DNA of 64,000 bases from Physcia stellaris (lineage: Eukaryota > Ascomycota > Lecanoromycetes > Caliciales > Physciaceae), in the NCBI GenBank assembly GCA_018902385.1, contig JABSSW010000012.1, positions 372,001 to 436,000 on the forward strand, in the 5' to 3' direction. The position numbers were made by a program, and so were the translations under genes. Within the stretch, counting starts at the first letter, position 1; every line of letters begins with the position of its first letter. Shown here one piece after another: positions 1-9,214 of the stretch. The notes under the pieces were generated by a model. That model ran no database searches, had not been told where the DNA came from, and worked only from the letters and a program-made list of their open reading frames with translations.

Positions 1-682
1 GAAGAGAGGCTCAGCACTACGGCAGCCTGCATGACATACGGAGTCGTGGAGTAAGCGTCGTCGAATTTGAAATTAAGTTTAGTTCACGCTGCATAAGCGA
101 GGGCTGGAGAAGGCAATTCCGCCGAGCCCCCCAAGCTGCTACTCTCGTGCCATTGGATGCGCCTAATTCCAACTACAATTAATCAGATCAGAATCCAAGC
201 AACATCCCCTCGAAAGATACAACTTCCGGTGAAAATTGGACGGGAGCGAAGTCAAGATCAAAAACACTTTCAACATGTGCAATCGATCATTCGGCTGCAG
301 TTGGCTGAAATCTGGAGTTCTGGACACTATATTGAGTCATAAGATGGTACTATCGGAAAGCATGTCGGCTCCTGTAAACAAACTCAGCCAGGATGCCCGT
401 GCCTCACACATGCAGGCCTCCGGTCCTATCATCTCGAAGTCTCGATGCTTGCATTCTCACCTTGAGGCTCTGCCCCCTTTAGCTTGAAACAGTCTTTGAA
501 AGCTGAAAGCTTAGCATGTATCCTCCTCCCCATATATGGGGACGCCCCAGGATCGTCTCTTCTCGAGCAGTTCTACCTGCCGGTGTCCTCTTACCACCAC
601 TCGCTTTGCTCAGAGACATACGGACAAATTCATTCATCTTCGCCCTACCACTGTCCATTGTATTAAAGCGAACACACCGAAA
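1..682. other. Left-end intergenic stretch
   Basis: No recognisable gene. The only open frames are short and overlap one another. It probably contains the 5' leader of the membrane-protein gene that starts at 683. An in-frame ATG at 536 would lengthen that protein by 49 residues, but those residues look unlike protein (Ser/Arg/His-rich, no hydrophobic pattern). Confidence 0.5.
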
Positions 683-2923
683 ATGGATACCGCGTACCAA
701 CCGGTCCAGTCCACTTTTGAGAAGCACCATGTACAAACATCAACTCGGCAAATCCAAAACATATCAATGGCCCCCAAAGCCAAGAGCAAGCGGAGATTTG
801 CCTTCACGTTACATCTCCTGTCTCACGTGATCGGCTTCTTATGGATCGCTCCTATCGTCGCTCTCCTTGTACTCAACTATAAGAAGCATGTGATTGGTGC
901 CAGCATCTGGTGCCCACGAGGCAAATGCAACGCAGAGGCCTATGGGGACAACGCTATTTCGAAGGCGAGTAAATTAGATGCAGAAGACCACAACATCCTT
1001 GGAGCTCTGCAATTCGTTTCCAAGGGCTTAGAAGTATGGTTCATGGTTGTCGCCACGGCCTTGGTCTACGATGTTGCGCTGTTCCTAGCTAAAAGCAGTA
1101 ATGGTCTACCGATAGGTTATCTGTTCACGCACCTTGAGTTTGGGGATCTCCGGAACCTGGTTAACCCTCTTCTATGGACGTCTCCCATCCCTCATGGTAA
1201 CCTGATGCCATCGAAACCCTCAGGTACTTGGAAGCTATATCTGTTCGCCCTACTGGCGGCCTTTCTTACCATTCTTACCAACCTCATGGGGCCTGCCACC
1301 GCTGTTCTCGTATTGCCCACCCTGCAGTGGGTAGACACAGCTCACAAGGCAGATCAAGTCTTCGGCTCTTTCGCCGCCTCAAGTCCACCAACAGGGGATA
1401 CGGTCTTCCCAGGTTGTAATGATACACAACAGCTTTTAGCGCGCAATTACTCATGTACCTCCTCTGTGTCTGGGCCAAGTATGGACAATTGGCTCTCTCA
1501 AACACTCTCCACCGTTGCGCAATGGTCACAGAATCATGGGGATCTGAGGATAGGGACTACTCAAGAAGGTGATGTTCAGTTCACTGTGAATGCTACTACA
1601 GGTGATCTGGTCTGGATTCCGAGTCGACAAGTCCTGCGATCGCTATCACGCGACTATGATAAATTGTTCGTGTACGTCACAGGTCAACTACCAAAGAATG
1701 ACACGGTGCAACAGAATCAGCCCAGTTTCAACAATTCCCTTCAGACGTATCTTCAGCGGGAAGGGCCCAGCCTTGGTTTGCAAGCAGATTGTTTCAGTGG
1801 CGATGTTGTTGTCAGAAAACTTGCCGAAGACCGAGAGGTTCGCTGCTTAGACGGCTGGACAAGTACGGATGATACCAATTACACAAAATGCTATCGTGCT
1901 GGAACAGGTTGGGGTGAGTCCAACCAGGTTGCCGGCTTTTTCCTTGGCGATGCTCCGAAGAGAGCCAACGAGACTTACATGCGCATATACTCGTCGGACA
2001 AAGCAACTTTCTACAATTCGACCAACGATTTCGGGTCTCACATCCAGCGATGTATGCAAGAAGATGCTCAGGATTGCGACTGGGACAGCATTTTCAATGT
2101 GCCTTTGGATTTGGATCTCAGAAATACATCTGTCAATGCGCTCGTTACGGAACATGAGTCTCCCCTGAATGGCTCGTCCCGGATCTGGTGTGAGGCTATC
2201 GTATATAATGCCTTCCCAACCTATACTCTAGACACCACCGCTGCGACCAATCCTCTATCGCTCGTCGTACTCAATCATTTACCTGCGGAGACCGATAAAA
2301 GCTTTAATAAGACTCCAATAGCTGTCAGTCCTGATTGGGTGTTGGCAGCTTGGTCAGTCGCCAACAACGGCACCGTTGACCGTTCACGCGAAATCGGCAA
2401 AGAGCTCGCCAGAGTCATACCATCACTTATCGGAGTGGCGGAAATGGACGAACCTACATCCGATCAACTGGAATTCATTTTTCTTCACTTGTATACCATG
2501 TCACAGACTCTGTCCTTGATCAATTACAGCTCCAGTAATGACACCGCTGCTATGGATGCCGCTGCCAAGGCTAAAGACAAGGGTCGGCCAGTTCTAAATA
2601 CTTGGACAACGCTTCGAGTCTGGGCTTACGGTTTGAGTGGCCGTACAGCCAAATTGGGCGTTGTGGTGACAATGATGGGATGTGTTTGCGTCTTGCTGCG
2701 TTTATTCCTCTCGGTCAGCTTGCGCATTCGACACGAACATACTACAGTGGAGCTATTCGTGGCTGCATTGGAGCATCAACCGACACGGGAATTCGACAAT
2801 CTAGATGACGAAGCAAAAATGGCGAAAGTGCGGTACATCATGCAGGACGGACATGGCAGGCCCAAGTTTATAAGTGAAAGGGCGTACAGCAGTAGCCTTT
2901 CAGGTGGCATACCGACTCCATGA
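683..2923 (+). CDS. Fungal multi-pass membrane glycoprotein of unknown function
   Basis: A single uninterrupted frame of about 746 codons. I chose the ATG at 683 because its context (AAAATGG) is good; the ATG at 767 (protein beginning MAPKAKSKRR) is an equally plausible start just before the first membrane segment. Seen: an N-terminal hydrophobic helix (around HLLSHVIGFLWIAPIVALL), a second hydrophobic stretch (VWFMVVATALVYDVALFL), a third (LYLFALLAAFLTILTNL), then about 400 residues rich in NxS/T sequons and scattered cysteines, and a last helix near the C-terminus (VVVTMMGCVCVLLRLFL). This fits a plasma- or endomembrane protein with a large glycosylated lumenal or outer domain. The layout resembles lineage-expanded fungal orphan membrane proteins; I recognise no enzymatic or transport motif. 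The gene call is firm, the function unknown. Confidence 0.85.
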   Translation: MDTAYQPVQSTFEKHHVQTSTRQIQNISMAPKAKSKRRFAFTLHLLSHVIGFLWIAPIVALLVLNYKKHVIGASIWCPRGKCNAEAYGDNAISKASKLDAEDHNILGALQFVSKGLEVWFMVVATALVYDVALFLAKSSNGLPIGYLFTHLEFGDLRNLVNPLLWTSPIPHGNLMPSKPSGTWKLYLFALLAAFLTILTNLMGPATAVLVLPTLQWVDTAHKADQVFGSFAASSPPTGDTVFPGCNDTQQLLARNYSCTSSVSGPSMDNWLSQTLSTVAQWSQNHGDLRIGTTQEGDVQFTVNATTGDLVWIPSRQVLRSLSRDYDKLFVYVTGQLPKNDTVQQNQPSFNNSLQTYLQREGPSLGLQADCFSGDVVVRKLAEDREVRCLDGWTSTDDTNYTKCYRAGTGWGESNQVAGFFLGDAPKRANETYMRIYSSDKATFYNSTNDFGSHIQRCMQEDAQDCDWDSIFNVPLDLDLRNTSVNALVTEHESPLNGSSRIWCEAIVYNAFPTYTLDTTAATNPLSLVVLNHLPAETDKSFNKTPIAVSPDWVLAAWSVANNGTVDRSREIGKELARVIPSLIGVAEMDEPTSDQLEFIFLHLYTMSQTLSLINYSSSNDTAAMDAAAKAKDKGRPVLNTWTTLRVWAYGLSGRTAKLGVVVTMMGCVCVLLRLFLSVSLRIRHEHTTVELFVAALEHQPTREFDNLDDEAKMAKVRYIMQDGHGRPKFISERAYSSSLSGGIPTP

Positions 2924-3280
2924 GTACGATAATGAGGATGTAATCTGTTTGGGTTGAATTGGGCTATTGGTTACTATTTAATATTATAGCCACAAGATAA
3001 TAATTTATCAGGATATTGGCCAATAGAAGCCTTTTTGAGCTTACCTATAGCAAGCTACAAGTTTTTGAACACGAGCCAGAGACCATGGAACGAATGTAGA
3101 GCCATATATGTGATCCGCCATCACTCCAAGCACAACCCTAAACCTGTTTCATGTTTACCAGCCTCGCCAGCGGAGTGACGTCCGTCTCCTCAGGTTCCTC
3201 AGTCGCAGCAATATTAATCACATCAACATCCAACCTTGGAATACTACTCTTCACATCGAGACCATTATACCGCAGCCATC
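2924..3280. other. Intergenic spacer
   Basis: About 360 bp between two genes on the same strand. No RNA gene or repeat seen. It likely holds the 3' end of the membrane-protein gene and the promoter of the next gene. Confidence 0.5.
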
Positions 3281-4941
3281 ATGGACGACGAGGATCACAA
3301 CAATCTGATTGAGCGGGTGACGAAAGGGTTTGGTGCGCTACTAGAACAAGTGCAAGAACTTGCAGCTAAGAACGATGCCATGGATCAGCGTCTCTCTCAG
3401 AAAAATGCGGAGGTACGTTTTCATATCCTCATACAAAGAGTTTCCGTGCTTCTTCTGTGATGAGATTCTATAGCTCTAGATCTGGAGCTGCATCCCAGCG
3501 ATGATCGAGTACATAAATCAAGAACCTGACCCAACAGCGCGATTCTTGTACTTTCGACCGTTGCAATACATTACCATTAAGCTTAGACTAACAAAGAATG
3601 TCTGCATAGATGAAAGAATACATACAACAAGGCGCACCCTTGGCTGCTCTCGATCGACGACCAAAGGCAAAAGATACGGAAAAGCCTCAACGGCCACAGG
3701 ACCCTAGGATGGCTTCCGAGCTCGGCAACAAGCCTGGAGTCAAGGAAAGCGAACAAATGGATACAGAAGAGCAGGAGAAAGCCCGATTAATAGCAGATGG
3801 CGTTCAAGCGTGGAAGAAGCTTACTGAGAAGAGGGTTCCTGACCCTACGGGTACTGCAGACGCGACCGCTGCTGCTCATCCGCCCGTCGCACGCTCTTCC
3901 GTTGGCTCCAACCCATCTTCAGCAGCCGATGACTCGGTTCATGAGCATCCAAAGCCTTCAGACACTTCAAACACTACAAATTCGACGAGAGCAAAGGGCG
4001 ACGCCGAAGAGGGTCGCAAATGTCCATTCGCCTCAACGTTCGGTAGCATGCCTACCGCCCACCCTGCTATTGAACGACCCGACTCCGGAACCCAACGTCC
4101 TAATTCACTCCCCACAAATCTAGAAATGTCCGCATACCCTACCCAAACACCTACAGCCTCCAAACGCAGATCTGCCGACCTATCCTCCGCTCCAGACTCC
4201 GCTGCCGGCTCAGCCTCCAAATGCCCCATCCGATTCCTCGACCACTATTCCCCGGAAGAAGTCGCCCAGTACTTCGAGACCCATAAACACGAGATACCCC
4301 GCAGTCATGAGGTGTGCGTCAAACGGTACCAGAGCAACGCGGAAAGCATACGCTCGCTGGATGCAAAGTACGGAAGCCTGGTGAACATGATACAGGGGCT
4401 GGGAGCGAAACATCAGTCACTTCTCCCAGCTGAAAATGAGGATACCCAATCCGCATCACTACATGGCAAATCTATCCTCAAGATCGAGAAATGGGCCGAG
4501 GGCGTGGATTTCAATCACTCGAGCGAAGCGCTCCGTGAGCCAGAGGAAGCACCAGCGTCGAACCCTCAGCCCAAGCAAGGCGGTTCCCGACAAAGCCACT
4601 TTCAACGACCACTCAGGGCGGTTCGTGTTGGGGAATCTCCCAGTCGACCCTGGGGCGTCTCAGTGCCTTTTCCTTATCATGATCACGGCAACGACGATGA
4701 ATATGCCAGTGCCAATATACAACCAGAAAGCGAAGGACGAGCTTCGCAGACGTCGCTACTCCAGGAAAAACCCACATCCCCGGCGGGCGGGGCAGAGACT
4801 CGGAGGGGTAAGCGGCGGACAAGTGATGACAAGCAGCCGCAGATGATCTTCACGGGTCCTGTCTTCATTGGGTATGATCCGGAGCAGGCGGCGGCGCTGC
4901 TGAGGCAGAGTGGGTTGGGTGGCAGGGCTGAGCAGAGTTGA
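3281..4941 (+). CDS. Conserved fungal protein of unknown function, N-terminal coiled coil
   Basis: Two exons fit best: 3281-3412 (44 codons, start MDDEDHNNLIERVTKGFGAL) and 3610-4941. The intron 3413-3609 begins GTACGT and ends GACTAAC...GCATAG, a textbook branch site and acceptor. At 197 nt it is long, and an additional small exon from 3480 would also stay in frame, so the middle is uncertain. The product is about 487 aa. Residues 1-45 look helical (EQVQELAAKNDAMDQRLSQK). Two short Cys motifs (KCPFASTFGSM and KCPIRFLDHYSPEEVAQYF) surround a low-complexity Ser/Thr/Pro linker. A dense helical patch follows (HEIPRSHEVCVKRYQSNAES, then LDAKYGSLVNMIQGLG), and the C-terminus is compact (FTGPVFIGYDPEQAAALLRQ). 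These islands look conserved rather than random, but I cannot assign a family or function. Confidence 0.8.
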
Positions 4942-6121
4942 GTTCGTGAGGATGTTATCGAACGGTTGAAGTATTGGTTTTGAAAGGCGCTTTGGTAGGT
5001 CGGGTAATGGGTGAGTTGCTGGAAGAATCTTCAACCCGTGCGCTTTGTATCCGATTACGATTACATATGATACCCGATAGCGAGTATGAGAATAGCTTTA
5101 TCCTGTGGGAACACTCCGATCACGCTCCCTCTTCTCTTCTCTTCCTCTTTCTCGCTCTCGGTAATCTCCTTCTCTCCCTCCCTAATCTGCTTCTACTTCG
5201 CCATTAATATTTCATCCTCTGCTCCCCTCGACTCTCAACAACCCCACAAATCCCAAAAATCCACAGCCCTCTCTCCACCTCCCTCCCCCCCTCAAACATC
5301 TCAATCCCAAACCACCCCCTCTCCTACACTTCTCCCTTTTCCCTCTTCCCCGATCTCAACCTCAAACCCGACGCCTATCCGCCTCCCTTCCATTTCGCTC
5401 TCGTCCGCAACCCCTTTCCCTCAGCAAAAGCAAAGCAGCTAGACACCCGCGTTTTGGACTGATGATGACCCTCTTCGCTGCCTATTTATCCGAAAGGGGA
5501 GAGAATTGGGATGGAGTCGTGGGGCAAGGTGAGGGTGAGGGGGTGTAATGAAACCACGAAAAGTGAAGAAAAGCGGGGTTTCGATCACGACTGAGGAACG
5601 GGTATGCCTTTTGAGCGGGGATTGGGACTAGGGGGCTTATAAAACAGGACAGGATGCGGTGGTTGTTGTTGTAGGGGGAAGGGTTTTGGCGGCGGAATAG
5701 AACTGGAATAGGGGGTTCAGGCTTTGGGGATTGGGGAGGGTAGGGATGTTTTGATGGTTGTCATAAGTAAGATTCTGTTGTGCTGGATGCGAGAGCATAC
5801 ACCAGTGGGTGGTAAAGAAAAGGATCTTGTGCTCTTGACTGGTTGATCCTGGCGTTTCTTGGTCGCAGGTATGTGGATCGTGAAGCTGGTACTCCCCTTC
5901 CACTTATTCTAGATATACAGGTGGCAGACTGGGCTGGAAATTGTATGCTCGATAAGACAGGAGCTGGGATTGGATCTGGTTTCATTTTCTTTCTTTCTTT
6001 TCTTTTTTTGAAGGGGATGTACAATTATGGTAATGTGTATGGATGGTATGCAGCGATATATGCCCAGAAGGTGTAGCAATTCATCAGCTTGCTATTAGAT
6101 ACCCTGGCGGCTTTCAGAGCC
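4942..6121. other. Intergenic, pyrimidine-rich low-complexity stretch
   Basis: From about 5110 to 5440 the + strand is almost pure C/T (CTCCCTCCC-like), and 5980-6010 is a TTTCT tract. Open frames here encode only Ser/Pro repeats on one strand and their shadows on the other. I see no gene. The tract could be a promoter-type CT-rich leader. Confidence 0.5.
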
Positions 6122-6562
6122 TCATCCGGCATTCTCCCAGCCGGAGCTATCAGATTCGCTCAAAACCTGCCCGAGCACCTCGACACACAGGAGAGGTCCC
6201 GTCAGTGCTTCAGCTTGCACAGTGTCGTTGGCGAGCACGAGAGTCCACCGTATGTGTAAGAGCAGTTTCAGCACGTTCTGTCCGCTTGCATCGAGGAAGT
6301 ATGTCGTCGCACTCCCAGGAAAAGGAAGCGTTCTAAACATTTCTAGTATTTCCCAATCCAGGTTCTGAGCAAGCATGTCAGAGAATTGTTTGCATATCTC
6401 TCTCTTGTCATGAGCCCGGGGTCTACTGGTTCCTGATTCAAAGCCATGGAACTAACGGCCATGATTCTACTTTCGTCGTTCATGCACACCCCTATTGCGA
6501 TCTTGAAGCGGTGCAGCATCCCTTCACCCACGTCGGATTGCGGCCAGGAATGCTCGGAAATC
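6122..6562 (-). pseudogene. Possible gene exon(s) of unknown family with one frame break
   Basis: Two minus-strand frames join into one protein-like stretch if a single base is missing. Frame one runs HSWPQSDVGEGMLHRFKIAI to ALNQEPVDPGLMTRE. Frame two continues EICKQFSDMLAQNLDWEILE, then FRTLPFPGSATTYFLDASGQ, and ends GWENAG followed by a stop at 6122. The switch falls near 6395-6408 in a GAGAGAG run where one G seems absent. An acceptor-like TACGTAG lies at the upstream edge, so 5' exon(s) may sit in 6.57-6.75 kb, where another short open stretch (DSMRDLLAVLKIVWESDEWG) occurs. I recognise no family. It may be a real gene with an assembly error, or a relic. Confidence 0.35.
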
Positions 6563-6987
6563 CACTACGTAGTACTGGTATAACACCAGCCCCCAAATCA
6601 AAACCACCACTAACCCAAATCCAGGTTTCTCCCTCCCCATTCATCGGATTCCCACACAATCTTTAACACAGCAAGCAGATCTCTCATCGAGTCATTGGCC
6701 CCACCCACACGGCGCCTCCCGCCCCGCTAATCCACATCCAGGTTTCGTACACTCATCCCTCGGAACGGGCGTAGATCACCGGGCGCAGTTGTCCCACCAC
6801 CAGCACCCCACATCTACCACACCTACCAGTCTCTGTATCACTGCAATTGATGCTCCCCCTCCACTGCAGATCTCCTCTCAACCTCCTATCAACAGCTCGT
6901 TGGGTAAGCCACAGCCGCCCGCGAATCAGTACAAGGGGCGGGAGGAGAGCATTGGGGTATTCGACGCCGACGCCAAGGCAGGGAACG
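6563..6987. other. Intergenic stretch upstream of the RidA-family gene
   Basis: Possible 5' exon fragments of the minus-strand candidate at 6.1-6.6 kb, plus the promoter of the plus-strand RidA gene. Nothing firmer is visible. Confidence 0.4.
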
Positions 6988-7788
6988 ATGGAGGGGAATG
7001 GGATGAAGGTTATCAGTACGGCGGAGGCTTGTCCTGGTATATCACCTTCCCTTCCCTTCCTTGCCCTTCCCTTCCCTTCCCTTCCCACGCATATAAGACT
7101 AACAAATCCCCCAGTCGCAGGACCATATGTACTTCCCCCTCCCTCCCCCTCTCCCTCCCTCCCAACCTCCCCATCCTCCCCCTCCGTCCCATCTTCCGCA
7201 CCCTAACCCCCAAAAAGTCCCAAGCAATCGCCACCCCGCACGCAATCTACATCTCAGGCCAACTCCCCGCTCTCCCCGACGGCTCCTTGCCAGACGTAAG
7301 CATAGCGGAGAAAACAGCGCTGTGCATCGCCAACCTGCGCGCAATACTCAAAGAAGCAGGGAGTGGGATTGGGAGGGTTGTTAAGGTGTGCTTTTTTCCC
7401 TGACCCACACATATAAACACCCGCCCGCCCTCCCCCACACACGCAGACACACAGAGGAAGGGAGCAAGGGAGGGGAGCAAGGTTGATGAAAAAGCAGGTC
7501 CAGGTGTTTTTAACGAACATGGACGATTTCGGCGCCATGAACGGCGAGTACGAGAAGCATTTCACGCATAAACCGGCACGGAGCTGTGTTGCGGTAAGGC
7601 AGTTGCCGAAGGGGGTGCCGGTGGAGATTGAGTGTGTTGCTTTGCCGGGATTGCTGGTGGAAAGAGAAAGAGGGGGATGTGAAATGGCATGCTCGGAAGA
7701 GGAGTGGGAAAATACTGTGAGGAGGATGAGAGGGAAGGGGGTGGGGCAGGCGGAAAAAATTGTGGGGCAAGTACGGCTAGAAGAATAG
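6988..7788 (+). CDS. RidA/YjgF/UK114-family reactive-intermediate deaminase
   Basis: RidA enzymes hydrolyse reactive 2-aminoacrylate and related enamines/imines in cytosol or mitochondria. Exons: 6988 (or 7003)-7036, 7115-7128, 7218-7385 and 7498-7788. Joined, they read MKVISTAEACP, VAGPY, SQAIATPHAIYISGQLPALP..., GSGIGRVVK, then VQVFLTNMDDFGAMNGEY and KPARSCVAVRQLPKGVPVEI. This is collinear with the family, including the conserved Arg in PARSCV and Glu in VEIE. Exon 2 is only 14 nt. Intron 1 has donor GTATAT and a GACTAAC branch site, and intron 2 ends CTAACCCCCAAAAAG. ATG 6988 has the better start context (A at -3, G at +4); 7003 gives the family-like start MKVIST. The product is 168-173 aa, longer than the usual ~130 because of a charged C-terminal tail of about 35 residues. 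Introns 1 and 2 are C/T-rich. Confidence 0.88.
7037..7114 (+). repeat. CCCTT microsatellite inside RidA intron 1
   Basis: The intron is built largely of CCCTTCC/CCTTC repeats ahead of its branch site, giving a polypyrimidine simple repeat. It probably has no role beyond the intron itself. Confidence 0.7.
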
Positions 7789-8319
7789 ATATTTGTCATT
7801 CTCAAGGAAATACCTTGTGAGACGGCATACTAGAGCCTGCTTTGCATCATTGTCCGTAGACAGAAGGCGAAAGCCTGTAAATACCTCTAACAACAGACCA
7901 AGATCATCTAATTACCATGCTTTCTATCCCATGCTCCCCAACGCAACCCCTCTAGAAATGTTGCCAGGTATTATATATTAGCATGCCTTTATCACTACAT
8001 AGTCCTGTGTTCCTTCTATTCCATGCGGTACAAGCCAATTGACCAGCCAACAGGTATCACTACTCAGAATACCAATGCTTGATTTCCTACAATTCTCCTT
8101 CCGCTACATGAGTTCAATGTGAGACCTGGTCGTGACGGGGGTGACTTCGTCCATTCTCAAGCCAAGGGCCCCCGGGATGCGTATGTAGAGGTGCTTTGAT
8201 ATAGCTCTTCTGGAGCTAAATATTAAAGTGCTGACGACAAGCTGGAATGACGACCTGATGATATTCGAAGAGCTTCTTCTTATGTGGCGATATAAGTGCT
8301 GTGGAGATGTACGCTATCG
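7789..8319. other. Intergenic region between convergent genes
   Basis: About 530 bp between the 3' ends of the RidA gene (+) and the APRT gene (-). No gene, RNA or repeat recognised. Confidence 0.5.
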
Positions 8320-9214
8320 TCACTCGGCAGAGCTGTCCTTCTGACCAGAAAGGAGGGTGTATACAGGGGCCTTGAGCTTGGTGCGACCCTTCAAGAAGTC
8401 GAGCTCGAGTATGAAGACGAATCCTAAGAGTATGCCGCCTACTTGCTCGACAAGTGATCCCGCAGCGGCAGCGGACCCACCTGAGCCAATTGAGTCAGCT
8501 GCGTACTCTAGTAGTGTATTTGGCAGTCAGTCTCACCAGTAGCGATAATGTCGTCTACGACGAGCACACTCTGTCCCTTCGTGATAGCGTCCGATTGTAT
8601 CTCAAAGAAGTCCTCTCCGTACTCTTTCTCGTATGAAGCCGAATTGGTAGGTCCAGGAAGCTTCCCTTTTTTTCGAATTGGGACGAAGCCAGCCCCCAAT
8701 CTTAAAGCAAGACTTGGCCCAAACAAGAAACCTCGTGCTTCTAAACCCACGATTATGTCTGGTCCTTGATTGGGTCCGTAATGAGCATGTATGTGAAGTT
8801 CAAGGGCACGTATTAAGGCTTCGTGAAGGGCAGGGTTGCTGAATATCGGAAGAATGTCTTCAAACAGTATGCCAGGAGAGGGGAAGTCCGGGAATTGACG
8901 AAGCGATTGGTGCAGTTTTACCTCCAGATCGGAGAGTTCGGAGGTGGTGGGGGAGGCTGAGGAGAGGAGTCTCGGCTGAATGAGGAAGGAAGTCAGCATT
9001 GGTCCTCGTAAGCAAATATTCTTGGATAATTGGAGGGGGAGGGCGTCAGGAAGGTGTGGTGGCAGTAAGGTAGCCGGAGTCTTTCCCCCAATACTCTCAT
9101 ATCAAGAGCCAAGGGAAGGAAGGTCGATGAAGGCTTGGGGGTGGAAGAACTTACGGGGTATGTCGAGGCATCAGGCTTGTCTCTTGGAGGATGAGAGGAG
9201 GTTGAGTCGGTCAT
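8320..9214 (-). CDS. apt1: Adenine phosphoribosyltransferase (APRT)
   Basis: APRT converts adenine plus PRPP to AMP in purine salvage in the cytosol. Exons on the minus strand: 9214-9155 (MTDSTSSHPPRDKPDASTYP), 8975-8537 and 8480-8320. Intron 1 (8976-9154) starts GTAAGT; intron 2 (8481-8536, 56 nt) starts GTGAGA and ends GGCTCAG. The product is about 219 aa, normal to slightly long for a fungal APRT. Seen in order: the N-terminal hood region (LHQSLRQFPDFPSPGILFED), IIVGLEARGFLFGPSLAL, the KGKLPG flexible-loop region, the PRPP-binding loop (VLVVDDIIATGG, with intron 2 inside the second Gly codon), and the C-terminal GSLVEQVGGILLGFVFILEL. All key motifs are intact. The 20-residue polar N-terminus encoded by exon 1 is unlike the enzyme core and may be lineage-specific. 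Confidence 0.95.

Noticed and set aside
5086-5442. 118-codon plus-strand Ser/Pro frame
   Set aside because: It encodes only CT-rich low complexity, with no start context or conserved part.
7013-7344. Arg/Gly-rich minus-strand frames over the RidA introns
   Set aside because: They are the complement of the CCCTT simple repeats.
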